Source: Acetobacteraceae bacterium H6797 (GTDB lineage: Bacteria > Pseudomonadota > Alphaproteobacteria > Acetobacterales > Acetobacteraceae). Taken from it: DNA of 64,000 nucleotides. The stretch is from the NCBI GenBank assembly GCA_015223225.1, contig JADFCQ010000002.1:496001-560000 (forward strand), given 5' to 3'. Each line of letters begins with the position of its first letter. Within the stretch, counting starts at the first letter, position 1. Of the stretch, positions 46,451-54,941 are shown one piece after another. The position numbers were made by a program, and so were the translations under genes. Under the pieces are notes generated by a model that was not told the DNA's origin, ran no database searches, and saw nothing but the letters and a program-made list of their open reading frames with translations.

Positions 46451-47553
46451 GCGACCCAAGGCGTTTCTCCGCCCGGCATGGGCGTGCCGGCATCGAGGAA
46501 CTGCTTATTGGCCTCGCGGATCTTCGCCCCCGCCTCGTCATAGAGGAAGGGCAGGAAGGCATAGCGGCACCCGGCCGTCACCGGCGTCGCCTCATGCAGC
46601 AGCGAGCAGGAGAAGACGACCGCGCCGCCGGTCGGCGCCCTGTAGCGGCGGGGTCCGAATTCGGGGAACCACAACTCGCCGCCCGAGAAATCCTCAGCAT
46701 TGAGGTTCATCGTCACCGCGAAGCGGCGGTGGGCGGTGCCCTTGGTGGTATTGTCGCGATGGGCGCGGAAATGCCCGCCCTCGGCCGCGTCATAGCAGGC
46801 GACGATATAACGCTCGATGCGCGTCGCCTCGAATTGAAAGGCAGCCTTGAGCGCGGGAAGCAGCCGGGCCGCGAGCCGGCCCCGGATGCCGGCCAGAAGC
46901 TGCGGGTCGCTGATGCTCATATCGGCGCGCCGCTTATGGGTATTGTCGAGCACGAGCTTCGTCTTGCCGTCGATCTCGCGCATGAAGCCGGAGGGCTGGC
47001 CGCCCTCCTTCTCATAGAGCGCAATGAGGTGGCGGCAGAGCGCGGGCTCGAAGACGCGGGGCAGGACGAGCACGGGGGCCGGGATTTCCATCCCCGCATG
47101 CAGCCCAGGCGCGGGCAGGCCGGCGAAGAGGCTCATCATCTCTTCCGCCCGGGCCAGCGGCAGGCTGGTGAAGACGCGCAGCAGAGGGTCCAGCAGGATG
47201 AGCCCGCCCTCGGCGGGGTTCACGCGGCAGGCGCGGGCGCCCTCCCCAGCATCGTCCCAAAGCACGCGGATGCCGGGAAGCTGGTCCTTCAGCCGGCCGG
47301 CGGCCTCATCCTCCGCATTGGCGGAGATGATGAACAGGGCGGCATCGTCATCGTTGAAGCGGCCACGACGGGGGCCGAGCGCCTGGGCCAGGGCCTCGGC
47401 GCCGGGATGGGCCACCGAGGGCAGGAAGGCCAGCATCACCCAGCGCCCGGCGGCACTGGAAAGGACGTAGCGCGGATTTTGCATCGCGCGCAGCGTCACG
47501 GGCGGTAGCATCTCGCCGAAGGAAAGCATGGGGGCCGGTTTCGCGTCGCTCAT
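46447..47553 (-). CDS. 2OG-Fe(II) oxygenase with a degenerate peroxiredoxin-like N-terminal domain
   Basis: A 368-residue two-part protein. Residues about 5-160 look like an AhpC/peroxiredoxin thioredoxin fold (LPPVTLRAMQNPRYVLSSAA, then WVMLAFLPSVAHPGAEALA) but there is no cysteine at the peroxidatic position, so the domain is probably non-catalytic. Residues about 190-345 form a prolyl-4-hydroxylase-type double-stranded beta-helix with HFRAHRDNTTKG (iron ligands His and Asp near 262-264), LLHEATPV (distal His near 318) and CRYAFLPF (2-oxoglutarate Arg). The substrate is unknown. It is joined by ATGA overlaps to the Ldh2 gene before and the methyltransferase gene after. Confidence 0.85.
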   Translation of the reverse strand: MSDAKPAPMLSFGEMLPPVTLRAMQNPRYVLSSAAGRWVMLAFLPSVAHPGAEALAQALGPRRGRFNDDDAALFIISANAEDEAAGRLKDQLPGIRVLWDDAGEGARACRVNPAEGGLILLDPLLRVFTSLPLARAEEMMSLFAGLPAPGLHAGMEIPAPVLVLPRVFEPALCRHLIALYEKEGGQPSGFMREIDGKTKLVLDNTHKRRADMSISDPQLLAGIRGRLAARLLPALKAAFQFEATRIERYIVACYDAAEGGHFRAHRDNTTKGTAHRRFAVTMNLNAEDFSGGELWFPEFGPRRYRAPTGGAVVFSCSLLHEATPVTAGCRYAFLPFLYDEAGAKIREANKQFLDAGTPMPGGETPWVA

Positions 47554-48575
47554 GCCGCAAGCTCCTCGATCTGGCGCAGCAAGGCCGGGGGGATGACCAG
47601 GCCGTCGCGCTCGGCCCGCGCCCGGAGATCCCGCCGCCGGGAACCGGGAAGGCGCACGCCGGGCTCGCTCAGCATGGCCTCCACCATGGTCTCGACCCGC
47701 TCCAGGAAAGCCTCGCGCCCCGCGAGGCGGCCGGGGTCGATCACGAGCAGCGCCTGGCCGAGGCTGGGCTGGTTGCCATGCTGGGTGAAGAAACTATCGG
47801 CCTCGAAGCCGAAGGCAGCGCCGGTCAGCGCGCAGCAGAGCAACTCGACCACCAGGGCCAGCAGCGCGCCCTTGTCGCCGCCGAGCGGGGCCATATTGCC
47901 CGCCAGCGCGGCCTTGGCATCGGTCGTGGGTTCGCCGGCGGCATCGGTCGCCCAGCCGAGGGGGATGGGCTCGCCCGCCTTGGCCGCGTTCATGATCTTG
48001 CCCCGCGCCACGGCGGAAAGCGCGAGGTCGATCACCAGCGGCGGATCGACCGCACGGGGAAAGGCGGCAGCTACCGGGTTGGTGCCCATGAGCGCCCGGC
48101 GGCCGCCGGGCACGGCCATGGCGGCGGGGGAATTGCTGAAGGCGATGGCCACCAGCCCCTCTTCGGCCAGCGCCTCGACGGCGAGGCCGAGCGCGCCGCC
48201 GTGATGGCTGCGGGTGACGCCGACGAAGGCGACGCCCTGGGCGGCCGCCAGTTCCGCCGCCAAGCGCCGGGCGAGGTCCAGCGCCGGGAAGGCCAGGCCA
48301 TTGCCGGCATCGATCAGCGCCGTCGCGCCATGCCGGGCGAGGATGCGGGGCTCGGCGGCGCCCTCGGCCCGGCCGAGGCGCAGGAAGTCGCAATACTGGG
48401 GCACGCGGGAGAGGCCGTGGCTGGCGAGGCCGGCGGCTTCGGCCGCCACCAGGGCCTCGGCGCTGAGACGGGCCATCGCCGCATCCGCGCCGGCGCGGCG
48501 CAGCGCCGCTTCCGCCAGCGCGCCCGCCTCCTCCAGCGACATGCCCTGCGCCGCGATATCCGCCCGTTCCGTCAT
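47550..48575 (-). CDS. Ldh2/malate dehydrogenase-family NAD(P)-dependent oxidoreductase
   Basis: A 341-residue member of the Ldh_2 family (malate, lactate, ureidoglycolate, delta1-piperideine-2-carboxylate reductases), which has a fold distinct from Rossmann dehydrogenases. Recognisable segments are ASHGLSRVPQYCDFLRLG, VTRSHHGGALGLAVEALAEEG (catalytic His region), MGTNPVAAAFPRA and LGGDKGALLALVVELLC. The substrate cannot be assigned. An ATG at 48575 is preferred over TTG at 48578. It heads a three-gene coupled operon with the oxygenase and the methyltransferase. Confidence 0.88.
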   Translation of the reverse strand: MTERADIAAQGMSLEEAGALAEAALRRAGADAAMARLSAEALVAAEAAGLASHGLSRVPQYCDFLRLGRAEGAAEPRILARHGATALIDAGNGLAFPALDLARRLAAELAAAQGVAFVGVTRSHHGGALGLAVEALAEEGLVAIAFSNSPAAMAVPGGRRALMGTNPVAAAFPRAVDPPLVIDLALSAVARGKIMNAAKAGEPIPLGWATDAAGEPTTDAKAALAGNMAPLGGDKGALLALVVELLCCALTGAAFGFEADSFFTQHGNQPSLGQALLVIDPGRLAGREAFLERVETMVEAMLSEPGVRLPGSRRRDLRARAERDGLVIPPALLRQIEELAA

Positions 48576-48645
48576 CAAGCCCCGTCCGATCCCATGCTCA
48601 TCACCGGCTTTAACGGAAATCCATCTCCGCAGGAACAGCAGGGCC

Positions 48646-48684
48646 CGAAAACGAGAAAGGCCCTTCCAGTCGCCTGGAAGAGCC
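48646..48684 (-). terminator. Rho-independent terminator of the transglycosylase gene
   Basis: The stem CTTCCAG / CTGGAAG (48663-48669 and 48674-48680) with flanking GGC/GCC pairs has a TCGC loop. Read on the minus strand it is followed by TTTCTCGTTTT. It lies about 30 nt after the transglycosylase stop. Confidence 0.75.
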
Positions 48685-48712
48685 GTTCATGCGTTCCGCG
48701 TTGCCGCCCGTA

Positions 48713-49501
48713 TCAGCGGTCGGCGGCCTCCGCGAGTTCCAGGAGCGCCGCCCCATCGCGCCGGACCCGGGCGATGGAGAAACCGCCGCAAGCGGCGTTG
48801 TCCAGGACGTTCTCATCCGGCGCCACCACGTCGAGCTTCGCGCGGACACGGCAGACCAGGGTGGTCGCCACACGAGGCGAACCGCCGTTCCAGCGGCGGA
48901 TGGCCTTTTCCCAATTGCCCGTCTGTTCGTAGTGACGGCGCAGCTTGGCCGCGGCCCACATGGTGGCGGTGCGCGGATCGAGCGGCCAGTCGCTGCTGCG
49001 GGCGTGAACCCGGGCATTGACCTGGACGCAACCGGCCATCAGGGACTGGCCGGTCCGGCGGCCATTAGCCAGGAGGCGGCGTGCCTCGGCCTTGGTCTCC
49101 GGATAATAGGAACGACCACCGATATTCAGCGCATTCGCGTGCAGGCCGGATTCGGCGAGCGCGATGGAGACCAACAGGCCATGCGGCAGGTGGTTCGCGG
49201 CTTCCGCATCGCGCGCGGCGATCAGGCAGGCCGCGCGAGGATCGGCGGGGCTTTGCCCATTTGCGGTTTCGGCGGCGATGCGGGCCGATTCGTCGAGGTC
49301 ATCGACCCCGGCACGAGCGACAGAAGGCGTGGCGAGCATCAGCCCGCCGATCAGACCATACGCAACCATGCGCCGGGTCGGGGTGGTGTGAGGGCGCTTG
49401 ACCGAGGCCCTCACAGGAAAGGCACCACGCTGCATCGAAGGCGAGGAGCCCGCGGGACGTCGCCGATGCGGGGGCATCGACTGGCGGAACGCGGAAGTCA
49501 T
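48713..49501 (-). CDS. Exported lytic transglycosylase-like protein (SLT fold)
   Basis: A 262-residue protein with a basic N-terminus, then a signal-peptide-like segment MVAYGLIGGLMLATPSVARA at 45-64 with an ARA-G cut site. The mature part has the SLT-type catalytic segment LVSIALAESGLHANALN with Glu117 and a later AGCVQVNARVHA, corresponding to the GxxQxN motif, and AAAKLRRHYEQTGNWEKAIRRW. This fits small goose-type or VirB1-like lytic transglycosylases that cleave peptidoglycan. The start at 49501 has only a weak GGAA upstream; internal ATGs at 49435 and 49369 are alternatives. It stands alone with its own terminator. Confidence 0.8.
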   Translation of the reverse strand: MTSAFRQSMPPHRRRPAGSSPSMQRGAFPVRASVKRPHTTPTRRMVAYGLIGGLMLATPSVARAGVDDLDESARIAAETANGQSPADPRAACLIAARDAEAANHLPHGLLVSIALAESGLHANALNIGGRSYYPETKAEARRLLANGRRTGQSLMAGCVQVNARVHARSSDWPLDPRTATMWAAAKLRRHYEQTGNWEKAIRRWNGGSPRVATTLVCRVRAKLDVVAPDENVLDNAACGGFSIARVRRDGAALLELAEAADR

Positions 49502-49599
49502 GCGGGTTCCGCTACCATCGGCTAAGTGAGCAAGTAAACCCCAAAGCGCCTCTTGCGCGGATCACAAGCCCTTCACCGGGCTAATTTCGATCACATTTG

Positions 49600-49615
49600 C
49601 GTGATTTCTGTCACG
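49600..49615. promoter_or_regulatory. CRP/FNR-like palindrome in a divergent promoter region
   Basis: CGTGA-TTTCTG-TCACG is a perfect inverted repeat with the N6 spacing of CRP-family sites (TGTGA-N6-TCACA). It overlaps a second repeat, ATCAC-ATTTGC-GTGAT (49589-49604). It ends two bases before a TTGACC promoter-like box for the exonuclease gene. Confidence 0.5.
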
Positions 49616-49617
49616 TC

Positions 49618-49646
49618 TTGACCTTCCGCATCCCGCGACAAACCTG
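49618..49646 (+). promoter_or_regulatory. Possible promoter of the exonuclease-ligase operon, perhaps leaderless
   Basis: TTGACC (49618-49623) is a good -35 box; 17 bp later AACCTG (49641-49646) is a poor -10. Transcription would begin within a base or two of the ATG at 49654, and no Shine-Dalgarno sequence precedes that ATG, so the mRNA may be leaderless. Confidence 0.4.
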
Positions 49647-49653
49647 ACATTGT

Positions 49654-50694
49654 ATGGCCGAGCTTAATCACCCCACGCGCTGGATCGCTGCTAAACCCGA
49701 GGGGCTGTATTGCATCCCAGGCGGGTTCTACATCGACCCGGTGAGGCCCGTGGAGCGGGCAGTGATTACTCATGGCCATGCCGACCATGCCCGCGCGGGC
49801 CATGGCGCGGTGCTGGCGACGCCCGAAACGGTCGCCATCATGAAGGCCCGTTTCGGCGAGGGCGGCACCAGCTTCCAGGCCCTCCCCTATGGCCAGACCA
49901 TTGGTCTGGGCGGCGTTTCGCTTCGGCTCGTGCCTGCCGGGCATGTGCTCGGTTCCGCGCAGGTGGTGTTGGAGTATGGTGGCGGCCGCTTCGTCGCCTC
50001 GGGCGACTACAAGCGCCAGCCGGACCCGACCTGCGCCCCTTTCGAGGTGGTGCCCTGCGACGTTTTCGTCACCGAGGCGACCTTCGCCCTGCCCGTCTTC
50101 CGCCATCCGGCGCCGGAGGGTGAGATCGCCCGCCTCCTGGCCTCGCTCGAGCTTTTCCCCGAGCGGGCGCATGTCGTGGGGGCCTATGCGCTCGGCAAGG
50201 CGCAGCGACTGATCGCACTTTTGCGTCAGGCGGGCTGGGACAGGCCCGTCTATCTCCATGGCGCGCTCCAGACGCTCTGTTCACTTTACGAGGCGCATGG
50301 CGTGCCGCTCGGTGAGTTGCGGCCGGTGCCGCCGGCGGCGCGGGGCAGCGGCGGCGGGCTGGGGGGCGAGGTGGTTCTGGCCCCGCCCTCGTCTCTCGCC
50401 ACCGCCTGGGCGCGGCGCCTTGCCGAGCCGCTCACGGCGGCGGCCAGCGGCTGGATGCGGGTGCGCCAGCGGGCCAGGCAAGGCGGCGTGGAACTGCCGC
50501 TCATCATCTCCGACCATGTGGACTGGCCCGCCCTCAATGCCACGATCGACGAGGTGGGCGCCCCCGAGGTCTGGATCACCCATGGCCGGGACGATGCGCT
50601 GATCCACGCTTTGGCCCAGCGCGGCATCCAGGGCCGGGCCCTGGCGCTGATCGGGCTTGGCGAAGGCGAGGATGAGGAGCCCGCGGCGGCATGA
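49654..50694 (+). CDS. Ligase-associated DNA exonuclease (metallo-beta-lactamase fold)
   Basis: A 346-residue metallo-beta-lactamase/beta-CASP-like nuclease. The metal motif is ITHGHADHARAGH (HxHxDH at 40-45), followed by LVPAGHVLGSAQVVLEYGG, VASGDYKRQPDP (Asp ligand) and VTEATFALPVFRHP. This family is found next to ATP-dependent DNA ligases and is thought to act as a repair exonuclease. Its stop overlaps the ligase ATG as ATGA. The start has no ribosome-binding site. Confidence 0.92.
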   Translation: MAELNHPTRWIAAKPEGLYCIPGGFYIDPVRPVERAVITHGHADHARAGHGAVLATPETVAIMKARFGEGGTSFQALPYGQTIGLGGVSLRLVPAGHVLGSAQVVLEYGGGRFVASGDYKRQPDPTCAPFEVVPCDVFVTEATFALPVFRHPAPEGEIARLLASLELFPERAHVVGAYALGKAQRLIALLRQAGWDRPVYLHGALQTLCSLYEAHGVPLGELRPVPPAARGSGGGLGGEVVLAPPSSLATAWARRLAEPLTAAASGWMRVRQRARQGGVELPLIISDHVDWPALNATIDEVGAPEVWITHGRDDALIHALAQRGIQGRALALIGLGEGEDEEPAAA

Positions 50695-52292
50695 GCCTCA
50701 CCACCTTCGCCGATCTGCTGGAGCGGCTCGTCTTCTCCCCCGGCCGCAATGCCAAGCTCGCGCTGATCGAGCATTGGTTCGAGACCACGCCGGACCCGGA
50801 GCGCGGCATCGGCCTGGCGGCGCTGACGGGCGAGTTGGCCCTGCGCGGCGCCAAGCCCGCCATGATCCGCGACCTGGCGGCGAGCAGGACGGACCCAGTG
50901 CTCTTCGCCCTCTCCTACGACTATGTGGGCGACCTGGCCGAGACCGTCTCGCTCATCTGGCCCGAACCCGCGCCCGGTAGCACCCCCAATGCGGAACTCA
51001 CGCTGATGGAGGTGGTGGAAGGGCTGGAGACCACGCCCCGCGCCGCCTTGCCCGATCTCGTGGCCCGCTGGCTCGACGGGCTGAACCCCGGCGCGCGCTT
51101 CGCCTTGCTCAAGCTCGTCACGGGCGGGTTGCGGGTGGGCGTCTCGGGCCGGCTGGCCCGCGTGGCCCTGGCGCAATGGAGCAAGCAGCCGGTCGAAGAG
51201 ATCGAGGAGGTCTGGCACGGGCTCGCGCCGCCCTATGAGCCGCTTTTCGCCTGGCTCGATGGGCGGACGGCACGGCCCGAGACGGGCGATGCGCTGGTCT
51301 TCCGGCCGATGATGCTCGCGCATCCCCTGCCCGATGAGGGCTGGCCCTCGATCACGCCCGATGCCTGGCGGGCGGAGTGGAAATGGGACGGCATCCGCGC
51401 CCAGGTGGCGCTCGGCAAGGGCGGGCCGCGCCTCTGGTCCCGCACGGGCGAGGATGTGGCCAATGCCTTCCCCGACGTCGCCGCCGCCCTCTCGGAACTG
51501 CCGCCCGCCGTGCTGGATGGCGAACTTCTGGTGCTGCATGACGGCGTGGTCGCGCCATTCTCCGACCTGCAGCAGCGGCTGAACCGAAAGAGCGTGAGCC
51601 CCAAGCTGATGCGCGAGCATCCGGGCTGGCTGCGGGCCTATGACATGCTCTTCGATGGCGAGGAGGATCTGCGCGCCTTGCCCTTCATCGAGCGCCGCGC
51701 GCGGCTGGAGGCCTGGATGGCGCGGCTGAGGCCCAACCGGATGGATCTCTCGCCCCTCGTGCCCTTCGAGACGCCGGAGGAACTGCGCGAGCTTCAGAAA
51801 GGCGCGCGCGACGCCTCGGTCGAGGGGCTGATGCTCAAGCGCGCGGATAGCCCCTATGTCGCCGGCCGCGTGACGGGCCTGTGGTGGAAGGCCAAGCGCG
51901 CGCCCCTCACCGCCGATTGCGTGCTCATGTATGCCCAGCGCGGGCATGGCAAACGCTCATCTTTCTATTCCGACTACACTTTCGGCGCCTGGACCGAGGG
52001 GGAGGATGGCGCGCCGCTGCTGGTGCCGGTGGGCAAGGCCTATTCCGGCTATACCGACCAGGAACTGCTCTGGCTTGATCGCTGGATCAGGAACAACACG
52101 ACCGCCCGCTTCGGCCCGGTGCGCGAGGTGGAGAAGCAGCTCGTGCTGGAAGTGGCCTTCGACGCCGTTCAGGCCAGCGGGCGGCATCGCTCGGGGGTGG
52201 CGATGCGCTTCCCCCGCATCCTGCGCATCCGCACCGACAAGCCCGCGGCCGAGGCCGACCGGCTGGAGACGCTCCAGGGCTTCATCGTCTGA
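50691..52292 (+). CDS. ATP-dependent DNA ligase
   Basis: A 533-residue DNA ligase that seals nicks using ATP. A helical DNA-binding N-terminal domain (about 1-200) is followed by the adenylation domain with motif I EWKWDGIRAQ, whose Lys231 forms the AMP adduct, motif III-like LDGELLVL, EGLMLKRADSPY (motif IV) and TGLWWKAKRAPL (motif V with catalytic lysines). The C-terminal OB fold follows. It is coupled to the exonuclease upstream. In many genomes a DEXH helicase (Lhr-like) and a phosphoesterase complete this repair cluster; neither is present here. Confidence 0.95.
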   Translation: MSLTTFADLLERLVFSPGRNAKLALIEHWFETTPDPERGIGLAALTGELALRGAKPAMIRDLAASRTDPVLFALSYDYVGDLAETVSLIWPEPAPGSTPNAELTLMEVVEGLETTPRAALPDLVARWLDGLNPGARFALLKLVTGGLRVGVSGRLARVALAQWSKQPVEEIEEVWHGLAPPYEPLFAWLDGRTARPETGDALVFRPMMLAHPLPDEGWPSITPDAWRAEWKWDGIRAQVALGKGGPRLWSRTGEDVANAFPDVAAALSELPPAVLDGELLVLHDGVVAPFSDLQQRLNRKSVSPKLMREHPGWLRAYDMLFDGEEDLRALPFIERRARLEAWMARLRPNRMDLSPLVPFETPEELRELQKGARDASVEGLMLKRADSPYVAGRVTGLWWKAKRAPLTADCVLMYAQRGHGKRSSFYSDYTFGAWTEGEDGAPLLVPVGKAYSGYTDQELLWLDRWIRNNTTARFGPVREVEKQLVLEVAFDAVQASGRHRSGVAMRFPRILRIRTDKPAAEADRLETLQGFIV

Positions 52293-52358
52293 AGCGATAG
52301 CGCGCAAGGTAGCAATGCCGCGCCTGCCTTCCCACATCGGAGGGCAAGGAGTATCTCC

Positions 52359-53375
52359 ATGACCAAACTTTCGATCCTCGATCTCGTCCGTGTCACGGAC
52401 ACGGGCTCCCCCCGTATCGCGCTCGACAATGCCCGCGACCTCGCAGCGCACGCGGAAAACTGGGGCTACGAGCGTTTCTGGGTGGCCGAACACCACAATA
52501 TGCCCGGCATCGCCAGTGCGGCCACCTCGGTGGTCATCGGCCATATCGCGGCGGGCACCAGCAAGATCCGCGTCGGCGCGGGCGGCATCATGCTGCCGAA
52601 CCACGCGCCGATGGTGATTGCCGAGCAATTCGGCACGCTGGCCCATCTCTACCCCGGCCGCATCGACCTCGGCCTCGGCCGTGCGCCGGGGACGGATCAA
52701 TATACCGTCCGCGCGCTGCGCCGCTCGCTCGACAATAGCGACCGCTTCCCCAATGACGTGATGGAGCTGCAGGCCTATTTCTCCAAGGATCAGACGGGCA
52801 TGCGCGTGCAGGCCATCCCGGCGCCGGGCACCGAAGTGCCGATCTGGATCCTCGGCTCCAGCACCTATGGCGCGCAGCTCGCGGCGGAGCTGGGCCTGCC
52901 CTATGGCTTCGCCTCGCATTTCGCGCCCGACGATCTCTTCAACGCGATGCGCATATATCGCGAGCGGTTCAAGCCCTCGGAATATCTCGATAAGCCGCAC
53001 GCGATGGTGGGCGTGAATATCGTCGCCGCCGAGACGGACGAGGAGGCGCGGCGCCTGGCCACCACGCAGCTCATGTCCTTCACCGGCATTTTCCGTGGTG
53101 CGCGGGGGCTCAGCAAGCCGCCCATCGAGGATATCGAGACCTATTGGTCGCCGATGGAAAAGGCGCAGGTGATGCGCATGCTCGGCTGCTCGATCCATGG
53201 TTCGGTCGAGACGGTGCGGGCGGGCATGGCCTCGCTGGTGAAGGAGACGGGGGCGGACGAGCTGATGATCGTCTCTGATGTCTACGACCACCAGAAGCGC
53301 CTGCGCTCCTATGAGCTCATCGCCGAGGCCGGTGCGGGCCTGGGGGCACAATTGGAAAATGCCGCCCTGGCCTGA
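52359..53375 (+). CDS. LLM-class (luciferase-like) flavin-dependent oxidoreductase
   Basis: A 338-residue flavoprotein of the bacterial luciferase fold. Segments [38 protein letters not shown] and [14 protein letters not shown] mark the MsnO8-like branch of LLM enzymes (alkanal monooxygenase-like). Reduced FMN from another enzyme probably serves as cosubstrate. AAGGAG lies seven bases ahead of the ATG. A frameshifted NtaA-type monooxygenase is convergent downstream, three bases away. The substrate is unknown. Confidence 0.93.
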   Translation: MTKLSILDLVRVTDTGSPRIALDNARDLAAHAENWGYERFWVAEHHNMPGIASAATSVVIGHIAAGTSKIRVGAGGIMLPNHAPMVIAEQFGTLAHLYPGRIDLGLGRAPGTDQYTVRALRRSLDNSDRFPNDVMELQAYFSKDQTGMRVQAIPAPGTEVPIWILGSSTYGAQLAAELGLPYGFASHFAPDDLFNAMRIYRERFKPSEYLDKPHAMVGVNIVAAETDEEARRLATTQLMSFTGIFRGARGLSKPPIEDIETYWSPMEKAQVMRMLGCSIHGSVETVRAGMASLVKETGADELMIVSDVYDHQKRLRSYELIAEAGAGLGAQLENAALA

Positions 53376-53378
53376 ACC

Positions 53379-54679
53379 TCAGTCGCGCAGGTTCTCGCGC
53401 ATGGTGGTGCCGGAATAGGCGGTGCGGAGCAATCCGCGCCGCTGCAGCTCCGGCGTGACCATCCGGGCGAATTCCTCGAACATGAGCGGCGAAACGGTGG
53501 GCCAAAGGATGAAGCCGTCGCAGCCCCCCGCCTCGAAAAGCTCCTGCATCTGGTCGGCGACGCTCGAAGGCGTGCCGACCACCAGGCCGCGAGGGCGGCG
53601 CGCGGCCTCGGCGAAGGAGATGCCTTCGGATTTCATCATCTGCACCACGCGGTCCTGCGAACCCTTGATGCCCTGATTGCCCTGGGCGGCGGCGAGCGAG
53701 GCCGTATCCTTGTGCTTGCTGAGATCGGCGCCGAGCATGGCCGAATTGGTGGCCAGCACGATTTCGGGGTCGGCCAGCGAATGCAGGTATTCCGCCTTCT
53801 CCCTGGCGATGGATTCCGTCTCTCCCACCACGATGCCGATGGAGGGCAGGATGAGGCAGTCGCCCGGCGCCCGGCCGGCGGCGACCACCCGGGCCTTGAT
53901 GTCGTCATAGAAGGCGATGCTGTTCGCCTTGTCGTTATTCGAGGCGAAGACCGCCTCGGCCCAGCGCGCCGCGAATTGCCGCCCGCGCTCCGAGGCACCG
54001 GCCTGGAGGAAGACCGGCCGCCCCTGCGGGCTGCGCGGCATGGCCAGCGGGCCGCGCGTGCGGACGTATCGGCCCTCATAATTCGCGTAATGCACCTTGG
54101 CGGGATCGGCGAAATAGCCCGCCTCGCGATCGAGCACGAGCGCGTCTTCGTCCCAGGAACTCCAGAGCGCGCAACAGGCTTCGAGAACCTCGTCGGCCTG
54201 GTCGTAGCGCGTCTCCTTGGGCGGGAGGGCATCGAGGCCGAAATTCCGCGCCTCGAGTTCGGTCGCCGAGGTCACGATATTCCAGGCCGCGCGCCCGCCG
54301 CTCAGATGATCGAGCGAGGAGAGCATCCGCGCGATCAGATAAGGGTGCTGGAAGGTCGTCGAGAGGGTCGCGCCCAGGCCCAGATGCTTCGTCGCGCGCG
54401 CCATCAGCGGCAGGACCATCATCGGGTCGAGATAGCTGATCTGGCCGCCCTTCTCGACATAGGTCGCGAAACTGCCGCGATGGATGTCCGGGATGCCGAA
54501 AGTGTCGGCGAAGAAGCAGCCGTCGAACATCGCGTGTTCGAGCACCTTGGCCAGATACTCGTAGCGGCCGGGGAGAAGATGTCGTCCAGATCCGCCGCCG
54601 GGTGCCGCCAGCCGCCGGGCAGGCTCGCGGTCGGGCCGGTCTTCAGATAGGCGACGAGTTTCATCCGGCGCTGCGCCAT
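53379..54679 (-). pseudogene. NtaA/SnaA/DszA-type flavin monooxygenase, interrupted by a one-base frameshift
   Basis: The C-terminal 390 residues are clearly an NtaA/SnaA/DszA-family LLM monooxygenase (ADTFGIPDIHRGSF, ATLSTTFQHPYLIARMLSSL, GRAAWNIVTSA). The expected N-terminus MAQRRMKLVAYLKTGPTAS then GGWRHPAADLDDIFSP lies in another frame. The two join if one C is added to the C-run complementary to GGGG at 54570-54573, restoring IFSPGRYEYLAKVLEHAMF and a 433-residue protein starting at 54679 (or 428 from 54664). Homopolymer position makes a sequencing error possible; otherwise the gene is broken. The substrate would have been a sulfonate, thiophene or chelator. Confidence 0.85.
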
Positions 54680-54836
54680 GCCTGATCCCCCGCGATGGAC
54701 AAGCCCGAGCCTGCGGGAGCCTCGGCGCATCGTCGAGAGGCCGGAACACGCGCATCACGCCCTTCCAAACCAGGATCGCCGCCAAAACGGGCAGGTTGCG
54801 GAAGCCATGGGCGGCCGAGGACTTGGGGCACCCAAT

Positions 54837-54867
54837 TTGACCAAATCCACAGTTTAGATTGACCAAA
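54837..54867. promoter_or_regulatory. Two TTGACCAAA boxes 22 bp apart
   Basis: TTGACCAAA occurs at 54837-54845 and 54859-54867, two helical turns apart; the first sits in the perfect inverted repeat ATTTG-AC-CAAAT. The second also serves as a -35-like TTGACC with 17 bp to ATAGCG (54882-54887). The spacing suggests a dimeric regulator bound at both boxes between the divergent monooxygenase and solute-binding protein genes. Confidence 0.5.
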
Positions 54868-54941
54868 CGGCAATTACTGCCATAGCGTCCCCCCGGCTAG
54901 GCCGCCCCCGCGGCCAAGCCGATACAGGATGAGGTCTAAGA

